Shown: positions 1-8,951 of the stretch, one piece after another
Numbering within the stretch: position 1 is the first letter of the stretch
Layout: each line of letters starts with the position of its first letter
Assembly (NCBI RefSeq): GCF_014189455.1
Contig: NZ_CP050296.1
Span: forward strand, 1,116,001-1,180,000
Direction: 5' to 3'
From: Mesorhizobium huakuii
GTDB taxonomy: Bacteria; Pseudomonadota; Alphaproteobacteria; Rhizobiales; Rhizobiaceae
Length of the DNA stretch: 64,000 nucleotides
Translations under genes and position numbers: made by a program
The notes under the pieces: generated by a model
The model's database searches: none
Told to the model about the DNA's origin: nothing
What the model saw: only the letters and a program-made list of their open reading frames with translations

Positions 1-1
1 G

Positions 2-49
2 GTGTTGTTCAACAGCTATGTGCGCAACCGCGCCATGAGGAGCCGGTGA
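2..49 (+). CDS. C-terminal end of a sugar ABC transporter permease (partial)
   Basis: The first 48 bases read in one frame as the last 15 residues of a protein ending in NRAMRSR and a TGA stop, whose final A is the first base of the ATG of the next gene (ATGA overlap). This coupling to an FrcA-like ATPase, and the basic tail, fit the end of an FrcC/RbsC-type inner-membrane permease. Too little is present to see membrane segments; identity is inferred from context. Confidence 0.5.
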   Translation: MLFNSYVRNRAMRSR

Positions 50-843
50 TGGCCGAGCCCTATGTCGAACTGAAGTCGGTCAGCAAGTATTTCGGCTCGG
101 TCGTGGCGCTCAAGGACGTGTCCTTCGATGTCTGCCCCGGCGAGGTGCATTGCCTGCTCGGTGACAATGGCGCCGGCAAGTCGACGCTGATCAAGACGCT
201 GTCGGGTGTCTACACGCCCGACGAGGGCGAGATCCGCGTCCAGGGCAAGCCGACACGATTTGCCTCGCCCGCCGATACGCGTAACAGCGGCATCGCGACG
301 GTCTACCAGGACCTGGCGCTGGTGCCGCTGATGAGCGTGGCGCGCAACTTCTTCCTCGGGCGCGAGCCGATGCGCAAGTTCGGGCCGATCAGCCAGTTCG
401 ACGCCGACTTCGCCAACCGCACCGCCTATGACGAGATGTCGGCGATGGGCATCCAGCTGTGCGATCCCGAACAGCCCGTCGGCACGCTTTCGGGCGGCGA
501 ACGGCAATGCCTGGCTATCGCGCGCGCCGTCTATTTCGGCGCCAAGGTGCTGATCCTCGACGAGCCGACATCGGCGCTCGGCGTCCACCAGGCATCCGTG
601 GTGCTGAAGCTCATCGTCCAGTCCAAGGCGCGCGGCATCGGCGTCATCTTCATCTCCCACAACGTTCACCACGCCTATGTCGTCGGCGACCGCTTCACGC
701 TGTTGAAGCGCGGCAGAAGCACCGGCACCTACGCCAAGGGCGAAATCACCCGCGACCAGTTGCTCAATTTGATGGCAGGCGGCAAGGAACTGGTGGATCT
801 GGAACAGGAACTGGCGAAGTCGGCGAGGAATGGGCCGGCCTGA
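49..843 (+). CDS. Sugar ABC transporter ATP-binding protein, FrcA-like
   Basis: Cytoplasmic ATPase that would energise carbohydrate import. At 264 residues it holds one ABC domain, like rhizobial fructose importer FrcA and unlike the roughly 500-residue double-domain RbsA/XylG proteins. Walker [10 protein letters not shown] is at about 38-46, the signature LSGGERQ at 147-153, Walker [11 protein letters not shown] at 167-176 and an H-loop in ISHNVHHA near 208. The start is the ATG overlapping the permease stop; a GTG just upstream is in frame but less likely. The substrate-binding protein would lie outside the window, so the substrate is not proven. Confidence 0.88.
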   Translation: MAEPYVELKSVSKYFGSVVALKDVSFDVCPGEVHCLLGDNGAGKSTLIKTLSGVYTPDEGEIRVQGKPTRFASPADTRNSGIATVYQDLALVPLMSVARNFFLGREPMRKFGPISQFDADFANRTAYDEMSAMGIQLCDPEQPVGTLSGGERQCLAIARAVYFGAKVLILDEPTSALGVHQASVVLKLIVQSKARGIGVIFISHNVHHAYVVGDRFTLLKRGRSTGTYAKGEITRDQLLNLMAGGKELVDLEQELAKSARNGPA

Positions 844-981
844 GATACGGCGCCGGCCTGGACGGAGCATTTGCCTTTCGTCTACCCCAGCGTAAGCTTG
901 TTATTGTGCAGTGCAGCAACGATGTTGCTGTAGGTGCATTGTGCTCGGGCTTCCGCCATTCCGGCGGTCTAGGATCTCGAT

Positions 982-2148
982 TTGCGGAACATCTCAGATA
1001 CGATCGCCCGCCTTTCGGCCATGCGAGGCCGGCCGGCATTTTCCCAACCGGGCCATCTCGACAGTCTGTCCGACCTGGCGGCGTTCGGGTCCAATCCAGG
1101 CGCCTTGCGGGCACGTTTCTACCTTCCTGAGAACTTGCCGCGCGGTGCAGCGTTGGTTGTCGTCCTGCATGGCTGCACGCAGACGGCTGCCGGCTATGAT
1201 CACGGGTCCGGCTGGTCGCGCCTGGCGGCAGAGGAAGGGTTCGCGGTTTTGTTCCCCGAACAGCAGCGCGCCAACAATGCCAATCTCTGCTTCAACTGGT
1301 TCGTGCCCGAGGATGTCACACGCGATCGCGGTGAAGTGCTCTCCATCCGCCAGATGATCGAAGCCATGGTGACGAAGCATGGCCTGGACCGCCGGCGCGT
1401 TTTCATCACTGGCCTTTCCGCCGGGGGCGCCATGGCGGCGGCAATGCTGGCAACTTATCCGGACGTGTTCGCCGGCGGCGCAATCATTGCGGGACTTGCC
1501 TATGGCAGCGCATCGACGATCCCGGAAGCGTTCGATCGCATGCGTGGGCATGGTGGCCCGTCTCAGTCGGAACTCCAGCGACGTCTGGCGCAGGCGTCGC
1601 CGCATCAGGGAAGCTGGCCGAAAATCTCAATCTGGCAGGGCACGGCCGACCACACGGTGGCGCCGTCCAATGCGGACTCCCTTGTCGCCCAATGGCAGAG
1701 CGTTCATCGCGTCGGGGCAAGCCCTGTTCGAAAAGAGACCGTCGATGGACAAACGCGGCAAGTCTGGTGCGACGCCGATGGCCGTGAGGTGATCGAAAAA
1801 TACACAATTGCCGGCATGGGCCATGGCACCCCCTTGAAGACAGGCGGTGACGGCGGCTTGGGCCATGCCGCGCCGTTCATGCTGGAGGTCGGAATATCGT
1901 CGACGAGACGTATGGCGGCCTTCTGGGATCTTGCGAGCCGGGATGCACCAAGAGGGGCCAAGCCTAAGGCGGCCGCAGCGAACCCCACTGCGGGTACGGA
2001 CTTGCGCCCATATATAGCGCCCGAAAAGTCGAGGCCAGCGCGGGTCGAACCTGCCGAACAACCGCGTCCAGATGGTTCACGCGCTTCTGCTACAGGCATT
2101 GGCAAGACTATTGAGGATGCGCTTCGCGCAGCCGGCTTGATGCGTTAG
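982..2148 (+). CDS. PHB depolymerase-family esterase (LpqC-like)
   Basis: Predicted alpha/beta-hydrolase of the poly(3-hydroxybutyrate) depolymerase/feruloyl esterase type. HGCTQ (about residues 63-67) forms the oxyanion region, GLSAGG (144-149) is the nucleophile elbow with Ser146, and GTADHTVAPSN and GMGHGT carry the likely catalytic Asp and His. No signal peptide is visible, so it is probably cytoplasmic and may act on short esters or intracellular polymer. The C-terminal 60 residues are a Pro/Ala-rich low-complexity tail. The start used is TTG at 982; ATG at 1021 would still keep the whole domain. Confidence 0.8.
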   Translation: MRNISDTIARLSAMRGRPAFSQPGHLDSLSDLAAFGSNPGALRARFYLPENLPRGAALVVVLHGCTQTAAGYDHGSGWSRLAAEEGFAVLFPEQQRANNANLCFNWFVPEDVTRDRGEVLSIRQMIEAMVTKHGLDRRRVFITGLSAGGAMAAAMLATYPDVFAGGAIIAGLAYGSASTIPEAFDRMRGHGGPSQSELQRRLAQASPHQGSWPKISIWQGTADHTVAPSNADSLVAQWQSVHRVGASPVRKETVDGQTRQVWCDADGREVIEKYTIAGMGHGTPLKTGGDGGLGHAAPFMLEVGISSTRRMAAFWDLASRDAPRGAKPKAAAANPTAGTDLRPYIAPEKSRPARVEPAEQPRPDGSRASATGIGKTIEDALRAAGLMR

Positions 2149-2204
2149 CCGAAGGCTGTTCGGCAGAATGGCCCCGCCGCCTTTCGGCAGCGAGGCCCTG
2201 TCGA

Positions 2205-2808
2205 TCAAACTCGGTTTACATCGCGAGCGCCATCGCGGCCGATTTCGTTCGAGCGGTAGTTCTCCGCGTCAGCGTCGAAGCCAGTCCAGCCATCGGCCTG
2301 GTATTCGCCACGCCGTTCTTGCAGGTTGACAGACGTAGCCTGTCCCAGGATCCCTTTCGGCCTCCGGCACCAACTGGTCGTCGACCTTGGCTGTGACCAG
2401 AGTGCCGCCGCGGCGCACACCCTCGGCGTAAACATGGGCATCATGTTCCGGGACACCGGAATCGGTGAGGGCACCGACGATGCCGCCTGCCGCGCCGCCA
2501 ACCACGGCACCGCCCACGGCACCGACCGCAGTGGCAGCCAGCCACCCGGCGGCCACCACCGGACCAACACCCGGTATGGCCATCAGGCCAAGCCCGGCGA
2601 GCAGTCCACCGGCTCCGCCGATCGCGGCTCCCAGTCCAGCACCGCCGGCAGCGTCGTCGGCGGCCTTGGACCCGTTGATCTCGTGCTGATTGTCCGAATT
2701 GCTGGAAACGATGCTGATGTTGTCACGCGCAACACCGCTGGCTTCCAATTCGCCAACGGCGTCGGAAGCATCATCGTAATTGTCGAAAAGTCCGGTTACG
2801 GTTTTCAT
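2205..2808 (-). pseudogene. General stress glycine-zipper protein, frameshifted
   Basis: The N-terminal frame begins MKTVTGLFDNYDDASDAVG, an alpha-beta fold with a glycine-zipper middle (AAIGGAGGLLAGLG and VGGAVVGGAAGG), as in general stress proteins with a YflT/DUF1269-like N-terminus. In that frame the reading runs into unrelated sequence after VDDQLVPEAE. The other frame continues ILGQATSVNLQERR and WTGFDADAE, which resembles the usual family C-terminus, and stops at 2205. The shift lies in an AAAGGG run (plus strand 2352-2357): one extra base there explains both frames. It lies 25 bp downstream of the DUF4142 gene on the same strand, probably in one transcript. It could be a sequencing error rather than a dead gene. 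Confidence 0.65.
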
Positions 2809-2833
2809 GATTTTGATCTCCTGGATTTCAGTT

Positions 2834-3583
2834 TCAGTTGACGCCGGCAACGACGTTGCCCTTGTAGTCCAGCGCCACGGTGGTGTTCTTGCCGTCCTTG
2901 TTGGCCTGGCCACGCCAGATGCCCTGGTCGTCCTTGGTCAGCTTCGACACATCGGCGAAGCCGGCATCCTGGATGCGGCCCTTGGCCTGGTCTTCGGTGA
3001 AGCTGTTGGCCCCGGGAAGCGGAGGCATGGGGTCGGGTGCGCCGCCGACCGTGTTCTTGGGCGTCTGCGAATCCGAGGACTGGGTGCCCATGGTCGCCGC
3101 GATCTTCTCGATCATCTCCTGGTGCATCTTGAGCGTCGGCACCGTCTGCTGGGCGAATGTCTTCAGCTCGGCGTTGTCGCCGTCCTTGGCGTAGCTCTCG
3201 AACAGCTTCACGGCATCGGTGTGCGCGTCGCGCTGCATCTGGACGTAGGGGCCATCGATCGGATCCTTGCCGTTCTGCAGAGTGTCGACATCACCCTTGA
3301 GCTTGGCATCCAGTTCCTTGGGAACCGTCAGCTTCTGCTCGCCGGCGATCGTCTCCAGCTTCGCGTTGGCGGCGCCGTGATCGTCGATCATCTTGTGGGC
3401 GAAATCCTTGACGCTCTGATCCTGCACCTTGCCTTCGGCGACCTTGCTGGAATTGACCTCGAACATGCCGCCCGCAGCGGCCTTGTTGACGAAGTCCTGC
3501 GCGCTGTCGGCGGCGAGTGCAGGCAGGGCAAAAGCCATGGCTGTAGCTGTGGCCAGTGAGGCCAGAAATAGGCGTGTTTTCAT
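2834..3583 (-). CDS. DUF4142 periplasmic stress-associated protein
   Basis: The 249-residue protein starts with a clear signal peptide (MKTRLFLASLATATAMAFALPALA, cleaved after ALA). A DUF4142 four-helix domain (about 30-165, rich in KDFAHKMIDDH and TLKMHQEMIEKIA patterns, ferritin-like) follows. After a Pro-rich linker there is a short C-terminal module (SFTEDQAKGRIQDAGF and GIWRGQA) resembling a PepSY/BON-like fold. Members are secreted or periplasmic and often stress-induced; the biochemical role is unknown. Upstream lies a possible EcfG-type promoter, and the stress protein gene follows on the same strand. Confidence 0.8.
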   Translation of the reverse strand: MKTRLFLASLATATAMAFALPALAADSAQDFVNKAAAGGMFEVNSSKVAEGKVQDQSVKDFAHKMIDDHGAANAKLETIAGEQKLTVPKELDAKLKGDVDTLQNGKDPIDGPYVQMQRDAHTDAVKLFESYAKDGDNAELKTFAQQTVPTLKMHQEMIEKIAATMGTQSSDSQTPKNTVGGAPDPMPPLPGANSFTEDQAKGRIQDAGFADVSKLTKDDQGIWRGQANKDGKNTTVALDYKGNVVAGVN

Positions 3584-3895
3584 TGGGGAAGGTCCTTTCA
3601 TGCACACATGTGCTGGGGACCTAACCTGCGCCAGTCGGCTTTGTTCCGGACGGTCAGAGATAATCTGGCGGGACCGGCCGCGAACCGTGTCGGCGGTGAT
3701 TTCGGGCGGCGGCTGGTCAAAGACTATGCCTGCGAGGCAGCAGCCATCGCCAAGAGGGTCAATGCCCCGCGCCGGCACTCGGCAACGCCCGCCACCGGAG
3801 AGCGGGTGCGCCGGCTGCCACTGCGCGATCTGGAGTATTCGCTGGCGGTTTGAGGGATTGATCCAGGCATTTGTAGAGCCAGCCGGCTTTACTCC
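3584..3895. other. Intergenic region, 312 bp
   Basis: It separates the start of the DUF4142 gene from the end of the NmrA-like gene. Apart from the candidate stress promoter nothing convincing is visible. An 81-codon plus-strand frame here has no family resemblance and no good ribosome binding site. Confidence 0.5.
3623..3647 (-). promoter_or_regulatory. Candidate EcfG (general stress) promoter for the DUF4142 gene
   Basis: On the minus strand GGAAC (3647-3643), a 16-base spacer and GGTT (3626-3623) resemble the EcfG consensus GGAAC-N16/17-CGTT with one mismatch in the -10. It ends 40 bp before the ATG. Consensus match only. Confidence 0.5.
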
Positions 3896-4786
3896 TCAGC
3901 TCGCCGCCGTCTCTATCGCCTGCGAACCAGCGATTGCTGAGGCGAAGTCGCGATACGGGCGCAGTGGGCGGCCCAGAAGCGCAGTCAGGCGCTCGACGTC
4001 GCCGTCCTCAGGCAACATCCCTTCGGTGAAGAAGCGCTCGCCCATCAGGCGCATGTCGTATGCCATCCAGGCGGGCAGGAACTGCTTCAGATTTTGCTCA
4101 AAGCCCTCTGCATTATCGCCGCCGTAATGGATCGGGCGGGCGAGCACGTCGGACCAGATGGCGGCGATATCCGTCCCAGTCAGTGTCTGCGGACCGACGA
4201 GGTTGATCCGGTCGAGCGCAAGCGGCTCTGCGGACTGCTCGCGGCGCAGCAGCTCAAGGGCGGCGATCTCGGCGATATCACGGACGTCAATCATGGCGAG
4301 ACCCTTGGCGCCGATCGGCATTGGGTAGGTGCCGTAGCCGGTGATGGCGTCTTCGATCATCAGATCGTTCTGGATGAAGTAGGCCGGGCGCAAGATCGTA
4401 GCCTTGAAGTCCATCTGCTCGATCATTCGCTCGACGGCGAACTTGCCCGCGAAATGCGGCACGTTCACATAGACGTCAGCGTGGATCACCGACAGATAGA
4501 CGATGCGCTCGATGCCGGCCGACCGGGCGACGTTGAGCGCGATCAACGCTTGGGTGAATTCGTCCGGTACCACGGCGTTCAAGAGGAACAGGGTTGAAAC
4601 GCCTGACATGGCTTTGCGCAGCGAATCGACATCGAGAAAGTCGCCTTGCACGACGGATACGCCTGCCGGGAAGCTGGCTTTCGACGGATCGCGGACGAGA
4701 GCACGGACATCAGCGTCGTGCCTGACGAGGTGTTCGACGACTTGGCGGCCAATATTGCCGGTGGCGCCGGTAACGAGAATGGTCAT
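3896..4786 (-). CDS. NmrA/atypical SDR family NAD(P)-binding protein
   Basis: A 296-residue Rossmann protein opening MTILVTGATGNIGRQVVEHL: the GATGNIG dinucleotide loop of NmrA-like atypical SDRs (QOR2/YtfG relatives). VSVVQGDFLD binds the adenine side and the family lacks the classical YxxxK pair in an obvious form. It is a cytosolic quinone or aldehyde reductase, or a redox sensor; the substrate cannot be told. It is divergent from the LysR gene at 4890 across 103 bp, so that regulator probably controls it. Confidence 0.8.
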   Translation of the reverse strand: MTILVTGATGNIGRQVVEHLVRHDADVRALVRDPSKASFPAGVSVVQGDFLDVDSLRKAMSGVSTLFLLNAVVPDEFTQALIALNVARSAGIERIVYLSVIHADVYVNVPHFAGKFAVERMIEQMDFKATILRPAYFIQNDLMIEDAITGYGTYPMPIGAKGLAMIDVRDIAEIAALELLRREQSAEPLALDRINLVGPQTLTGTDIAAIWSDVLARPIHYGGDNAEGFEQNLKQFLPAWMAYDMRLMGERFFTEGMLPEDGDVERLTALLGRPLRPYRDFASAIAGSQAIETAAS

Positions 4787-4860
4787 GAAATTTCTCCTGT
4801 TGGGTTGCTTGACACCTCCAATATGTGTGGCTCACTGAGAGCCCAATAGACGGAAATTTT

Positions 4861-4873
4861 AGACGCATCGTCT
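4861..4873. promoter_or_regulatory. Palindrome in LysR/NmrA divergent promoter region
   Basis: AGACG-CAT-CGTCT is a perfect 5-bp inverted repeat with a 3-bp centre, ending 16 bp before the LysR start. LysR proteins bind interrupted dyads between divergent genes, so this is a candidate autoregulatory site; the assignment rests on position and symmetry only. Confidence 0.4.
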
Positions 4874-4889
4874 CACTGGTGGAACACCC

Positions 4890-5780
4890 ATGGATCTTCT
4901 TGCGCTCGCCGATTTCAATCTCGTTGCCCGCCATGGTGGCTTCGGCAAAGCGGCAAGGGCCACCGGCCGGCCCAAGGCAACGCTGTCCCGGCGCGTTGCA
5001 GAGTTGGAAAGCAGTCTTGATCTGCGCCTGTTTGAACGCGGTGCGCGTAACCTGAAGCTCACCGAAGAAGGACGGGCGCTGTTCGAGCGGACGGGAGCGT
5101 TGCTTGCCGAATTGGACGAGACGACTTCGGCGATTGCCTCGGGCGCCCAGAGACCCAAGGGGAGATTACGGATCAGCGCACCTTTACATTTTTCGCAGAC
5201 CGCAATGGGAAGGATCGCCGCGGGCTTTGCCCTTAAGTACCCGGAGGTGAAGCTTGAAGTGACGACTGAGGACCGGCCTGTCGACATGATCGAGGAAGGC
5301 TACGATCTGGTAATCCGGGTCAATCCAGATCCCGACGAAGGCCTGGTCGGACGGGCGTTTCTCCGCGACCGCCTGATCGTTGTGGCGAGCCCCGATCTTC
5401 CTCGCAGCACCGGTGAGCGCGCCGCGCCCGGCGTTGCGCGCGGGGCAGGCGAACTGCAAACATGGCACGTGAAGACACAAGGTGGCCGGTCAACAATTAC
5501 AATCGAGCCGGTTCTCGTTTTGTCGACGCTCATTATGGTTAGGGATGCCGTGCGAGCCGGCGTCGGTGCAGGACGTCTTCCCATTTCGTTGGTGAGCCAC
5601 GACTTGGCTGACGGCACACTGGTGAATTGGGGGGATATTGACGGTCCCGAAATCTCGATTTGGACGCTCTACCCATCGCGGCGGCTGCTCAGCGCGCGAG
5701 TGTCGGCGTTCTTGGACTTTCTAAAACAGGCTTTCCCAAATGGGACGCCGGACGAACTCGCCGCCTACATTGGCAGGTGA
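4890..5780 (+). CDS. LysR family transcriptional regulator
   Basis: A 296-residue regulator with the N-terminal LysR winged helix (residues 1-60: FNLVARHGGFGKAARATG then TLSRRVAELE, with LFERG just after) and a type-2 periplasmic-binding-like effector domain from about 90 (GRLRISAPLHFSQTAMG). It is of the GcvA/DsdC-like subgroup that usually controls the divergent gene, here the NmrA-like oxidoreductase. Its stop is followed by the convergent GcvT-family gene. Confidence 0.88.
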   Translation: MDLLALADFNLVARHGGFGKAARATGRPKATLSRRVAELESSLDLRLFERGARNLKLTEEGRALFERTGALLAELDETTSAIASGAQRPKGRLRISAPLHFSQTAMGRIAAGFALKYPEVKLEVTTEDRPVDMIEEGYDLVIRVNPDPDEGLVGRAFLRDRLIVVASPDLPRSTGERAAPGVARGAGELQTWHVKTQGGRSTITIEPVLVLSTLIMVRDAVRAGVGAGRLPISLVSHDLADGTLVNWGDIDGPEISIWTLYPSRRLLSARVSAFLDFLKQAFPNGTPDELAAYIGR

Positions 5781-5875
5781 TGACCGAAGCCGCTTTCGGG
5801 CACCGACAGCCCTATGCAAAAAACAATGGAAGCTGCAAGCGTGCCCTCAATACCTTTGCTAACGTCTGCTGCGCG

Positions 5876-8314
5876 CTACATCCGCGCCCTGGCCGAGGTG
5901 GGGTCATATGGCGAATCCGCGATGACTTCAGCGGTCTTCCATTCCCCCAGTATGGCGACGTCGAGCTTGGTGCCGGGCGTGCCGAGACGTTCGGGCAACA
6001 GCGCCAGCGCCACATCATGTCCGAGCGTATAGCCATAGCCGCCCGACGTGATGCGCCCGACCAGTTCGCCATTGAGGTAAAGGCCCTCGGAAGCGAGCGT
6101 GCTGGCGCCGTCGGTCTCGATCCTGAGCGTCACCGACCGGCACTGGTCGTTTTTGTCCTTGTATTTCAAGACGGCGTCCCGGCCGATGAAGTCACCCTTG
6201 TCGAGGCGGATGAAGCGTTCGAGCCCGCTCTCCAGAGCGTTGAGCTCGGGATTCATGTCGCGGTACATGGCGCGGTAGGATTTCTCCAGCCGCAGCGATT
6301 CCAGCGCATGCAGGCCGACGAGCCGCAGGCCGTGCTTCTCGCCCTCTCCGAGGATCGCGTCGAGCAATTGCCGCTGGTAGGCCATGGGATGATAGAGTTC
6401 CCAGCCGAGCTCGCCTTCGTAGTTCACCCGCAGCATGCGCACATCGCTGGCAAGCGCGACGCCGCCGGTCTTCACACCGAACCAGGGAAAGGCTGCGTTC
6501 GACAGATCGATCTCCGTCAGCGGCTGCAGCACGTCTCGCGCCTTGGGACCGACGACGGTGAAGCAGCCGCGCTCGTTGGTGACGTTCCTCAGGCTGACGC
6601 TGCCGTCGGCGGGAAGCAGTTTTGACAGATCGTCGAAATTCCAGCGTTCGGCGCGCGGCGTCGAGATGAGATAGAAACTGTCGTCGCCAAGCCGCGCCAC
6701 CATATATTCGGCCTGCACGCCGCCGCCAGCGGTGAGGTGATGCGCCAGCACGGCCCGGCCGGTCGCCGGCAGGCGATTGGCGAGGATCCTGTCGAGCCAT
6801 AAGGCCGCGCCCGGCCCCGACACCTCGAACTTGGTCATCGGCGTCATCTCGACCAGGCCGACGGCGTTGCGCACCGCCTGCACCTCCTCGCCGACGAACA
6901 CGCCTTTGGCGGTCCAGCGCCAGCTGTACTGGTCCTTGGCCTCGACGCCCCTGGGCGCGAACCAATCGGGCATCTCCCAGCCGTTGAGCACACCCCAGAC
7001 CGCACCCAGTTCGGTCAGCCGCGCATAGGATTGCGCGGTCTTCTGTGGGCGGGCGGCGGGCATGTCCTGCCCCGGATATTTCTGCTCCGCATGCGTGCCC
7101 CAGGCCTCGCGGACCTTCTCGCGCGTCCAGGCCTTGTTGGCGTAGTCGCCGAAGCGGCGCGGGTCGAGATCCGAGGTGTCGAGGCTGTTGGTGCCCTCGA
7201 CGATCCGCTCCGACAGATAGTAGCCGATCGTGCCGCCCCACAATATGCCGCCCGGCACACCCTCGGCGAGCCACACATTGCGCAGGCCCCAGGCCGGTCC
7301 CATCAAGGGAAGCTCGTCCGCCGTCATCTGGAAGGGGCCGCGGACATTGGCCTTGATCCCGGCGCGTCCCAGTGCCGGCACAAGCTGCGTCGCCCGCTCC
7401 CAGTTCCATGACACCGCCTCGAAATCCTCTTCGACGAGATCGGCGCCGAACCAGGCGGGAACGCCGTCCTCGGCGAACAGTTTGAGGTGTTCGGTGCGCT
7501 CATAGGGCCCGAACATGAAGCCGTCGCCCTCCTCGCGCAGATAGCCTTCAAAACCCTCGTCGCGCAGGATCGGCATTTCCGCGCGTCCCTGCTTTTTGCG
7601 CTCCACGATCTCCGGCACCGGCTCGGTGATCCAGTACTGATGCAGGATCGGGATGGCGGGGATGTCGAGGCCGAGCAGCGCGCCGGTCTGGCGTGCGTAA
7701 TTACCGGTCGCGCAGACCACATGCTCGCAGATGATGTCGCCCTTGTTGGTCGCGACCCGCCATTCGCCGCTTGCGGTCCGCTGAAAGCCGGTGACCTCGG
7801 TGTTGAGATAGATCTTGGCGCCCAGATCCCGCGCGCCTTTGGCCATGGCATGGGTCACGTCGGCCGGCGCGATATGGCCGTCATCGGGATGATAGAGCGC
7901 GCCCAGCATATGCTTGTTGTCGAGAAGCGGGCACAGCGCCCTCGCCTCCGCCGGCGACAGCAAATGTGCCCGCATGCCCTGGACGTCGGCGACGCTCATA
8001 TAGCTTTTGTATTCGTCGAGCCGGTCCCTGGAATTGGCGATCCGCAACTGGCCGCATTTGTGCCATCCGACAGGCTGCCCGGTCTCGGCCTCGAGCCCTT
8101 CATAGATCTCGATGGTCTTGTTGATCATCCGGCCGATATTGATGTTGCGGGCATAGGACGGGACGAGGCCGGCCGCGTGCCATGTGGAGCCGGCGGTCAG
8201 CTGCGTGCGTTCGAGCAGCGCGACGTCGGTCCAGCCGCGCTTTGCTAGGCCATAAAGAATGCCCGCGCCAACACACCCGCCACCGACAACCACCACCCGC
8301 GCATGCGTCTGCAT
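5876..8314 (-). CDS. GcvT-family FAD-dependent oxidoreductase (dimethylglycine/sarcosine dehydrogenase-like)
   Basis: An 812-residue two-part enzyme. The N-terminal DAO domain carries VVVGGGCVGAGILYGLAKRG (FAD dinucleotide loop) and STWHAAGL, where the His aligns with the covalent FAD site of dimethylglycine/sarcosine dehydrogenases. The C-terminal half (from about 430) is a GcvT-like aminomethyltransferase/tetrahydrofolate domain (GCFTVVGPKARDVLQPL, NYEGELGWELYHP, LRLEKSYRAMYRDM). It probably oxidatively demethylates an N-methylated amino acid and passes the one-carbon unit to folate. The start chosen, 8314, sits directly before the Rossmann strand; an in-frame ATG at 8392 would add 26 unlikely residues. 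The exact substrate is unknown; rhizobia carry many paralogues. Confidence 0.87.
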   Translation of the reverse strand: MQTHARVVVVGGGCVGAGILYGLAKRGWTDVALLERTQLTAGSTWHAAGLVPSYARNINIGRMINKTIEIYEGLEAETGQPVGWHKCGQLRIANSRDRLDEYKSYMSVADVQGMRAHLLSPAEARALCPLLDNKHMLGALYHPDDGHIAPADVTHAMAKGARDLGAKIYLNTEVTGFQRTASGEWRVATNKGDIICEHVVCATGNYARQTGALLGLDIPAIPILHQYWITEPVPEIVERKKQGRAEMPILRDEGFEGYLREEGDGFMFGPYERTEHLKLFAEDGVPAWFGADLVEEDFEAVSWNWERATQLVPALGRAGIKANVRGPFQMTADELPLMGPAWGLRNVWLAEGVPGGILWGGTIGYYLSERIVEGTNSLDTSDLDPRRFGDYANKAWTREKVREAWGTHAEQKYPGQDMPAARPQKTAQSYARLTELGAVWGVLNGWEMPDWFAPRGVEAKDQYSWRWTAKGVFVGEEVQAVRNAVGLVEMTPMTKFEVSGPGAALWLDRILANRLPATGRAVLAHHLTAGGGVQAEYMVARLGDDSFYLISTPRAERWNFDDLSKLLPADGSVSLRNVTNERGCFTVVGPKARDVLQPLTEIDLSNAAFPWFGVKTGGVALASDVRMLRVNYEGELGWELYHPMAYQRQLLDAILGEGEKHGLRLVGLHALESLRLEKSYRAMYRDMNPELNALESGLERFIRLDKGDFIGRDAVLKYKDKNDQCRSVTLRIETDGASTLASEGLYLNGELVGRITSGGYGYTLGHDVALALLPERLGTPGTKLDVAILGEWKTAEVIADSPYDPTSARARM

Positions 8315-8546
8315 CGACCCACCAAATCCCCAGTCATTTCCACTCTGTAGCGTCGAAGCTACAGGCGGCGAAAGACCGTGTAACGTCTTCAAAAACTAGG
8401 GGTGATGATAAGCTGGATTTATGCAGGCGGTGCCTGGCCGCCCGTTCCTGTCGCGCCGTCTGGTGCTCGCAGTGCATCATGCTGACAAAATCTGTCACTG
8501 CCTTGTTCTATATGCCGGTCATCGACATCAAACAAAGGAACGAACG

Positions 8547-8924
8547 ATGACTGGAACAAACGGCAAGGCCCTGACGATCGCGCAGGCCTATTTCGACGCC
8601 ATGGCCAACAAGGACGTGGAGCAGATCTCCTCCATTTCTGCTGAGGACGTGGTTTGTATTTCTCCGTTGGGAGAGCTTCAGGGCGTGCAGGCATTCCGCG
8701 GCTTTCAGGAAGGCTTCGCCTCGATGATCAAGACGCTGACGCTGCTCGCAGCCTTCGGCGATGATGACCACGCCGTCATTGTCTACAATGCCGAAACCTA
8801 CCCCGTCCCGAGCGCGGTTGTCGCCGAGCACGTCGTCATCAAGGGCGGCAGGATCGCGTCGACCACCGTGATCTACGACGGCACGCCCTTCGCCGAATAT
8901 CTGAAAACGGTTCAACCGCACTGA
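8547..8924 (+). CDS. SnoaL-like / nuclear transport factor 2 fold protein
   Basis: A 125-residue single-domain protein with the NTF2/SnoaL pattern: ALTIAQAYFDAMANKDVEQI at the start, then DVVCISPLGELQGVQAF and a C-terminal beta-strand set ending GTPFAEYL. Such cone-shaped folds act as small isomerases or hydrolases, or bind ligands. The ATG has an AAAGGAACG ribosome binding site close upstream. It is followed 28 bp later by the dehydrogenase and may be co-transcribed; function is not predictable further. Confidence 0.75.
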   Translation: MTGTNGKALTIAQAYFDAMANKDVEQISSISAEDVVCISPLGELQGVQAFRGFQEGFASMIKTLTLLAAFGDDDHAVIVYNAETYPVPSAVVAEHVVIKGGRIASTTVIYDGTPFAEYLKTVQPH

Positions 8925-8951
8925 GCCGCGCCGGCAGACGGAAGTCCCCCA

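Noticed and set aside
3608..3853. 81-codon frame between the DUF4142 and NmrA genes
   Set aside because: Arg-rich, no motif, overlaps the candidate promoter of the DUF4142 gene.
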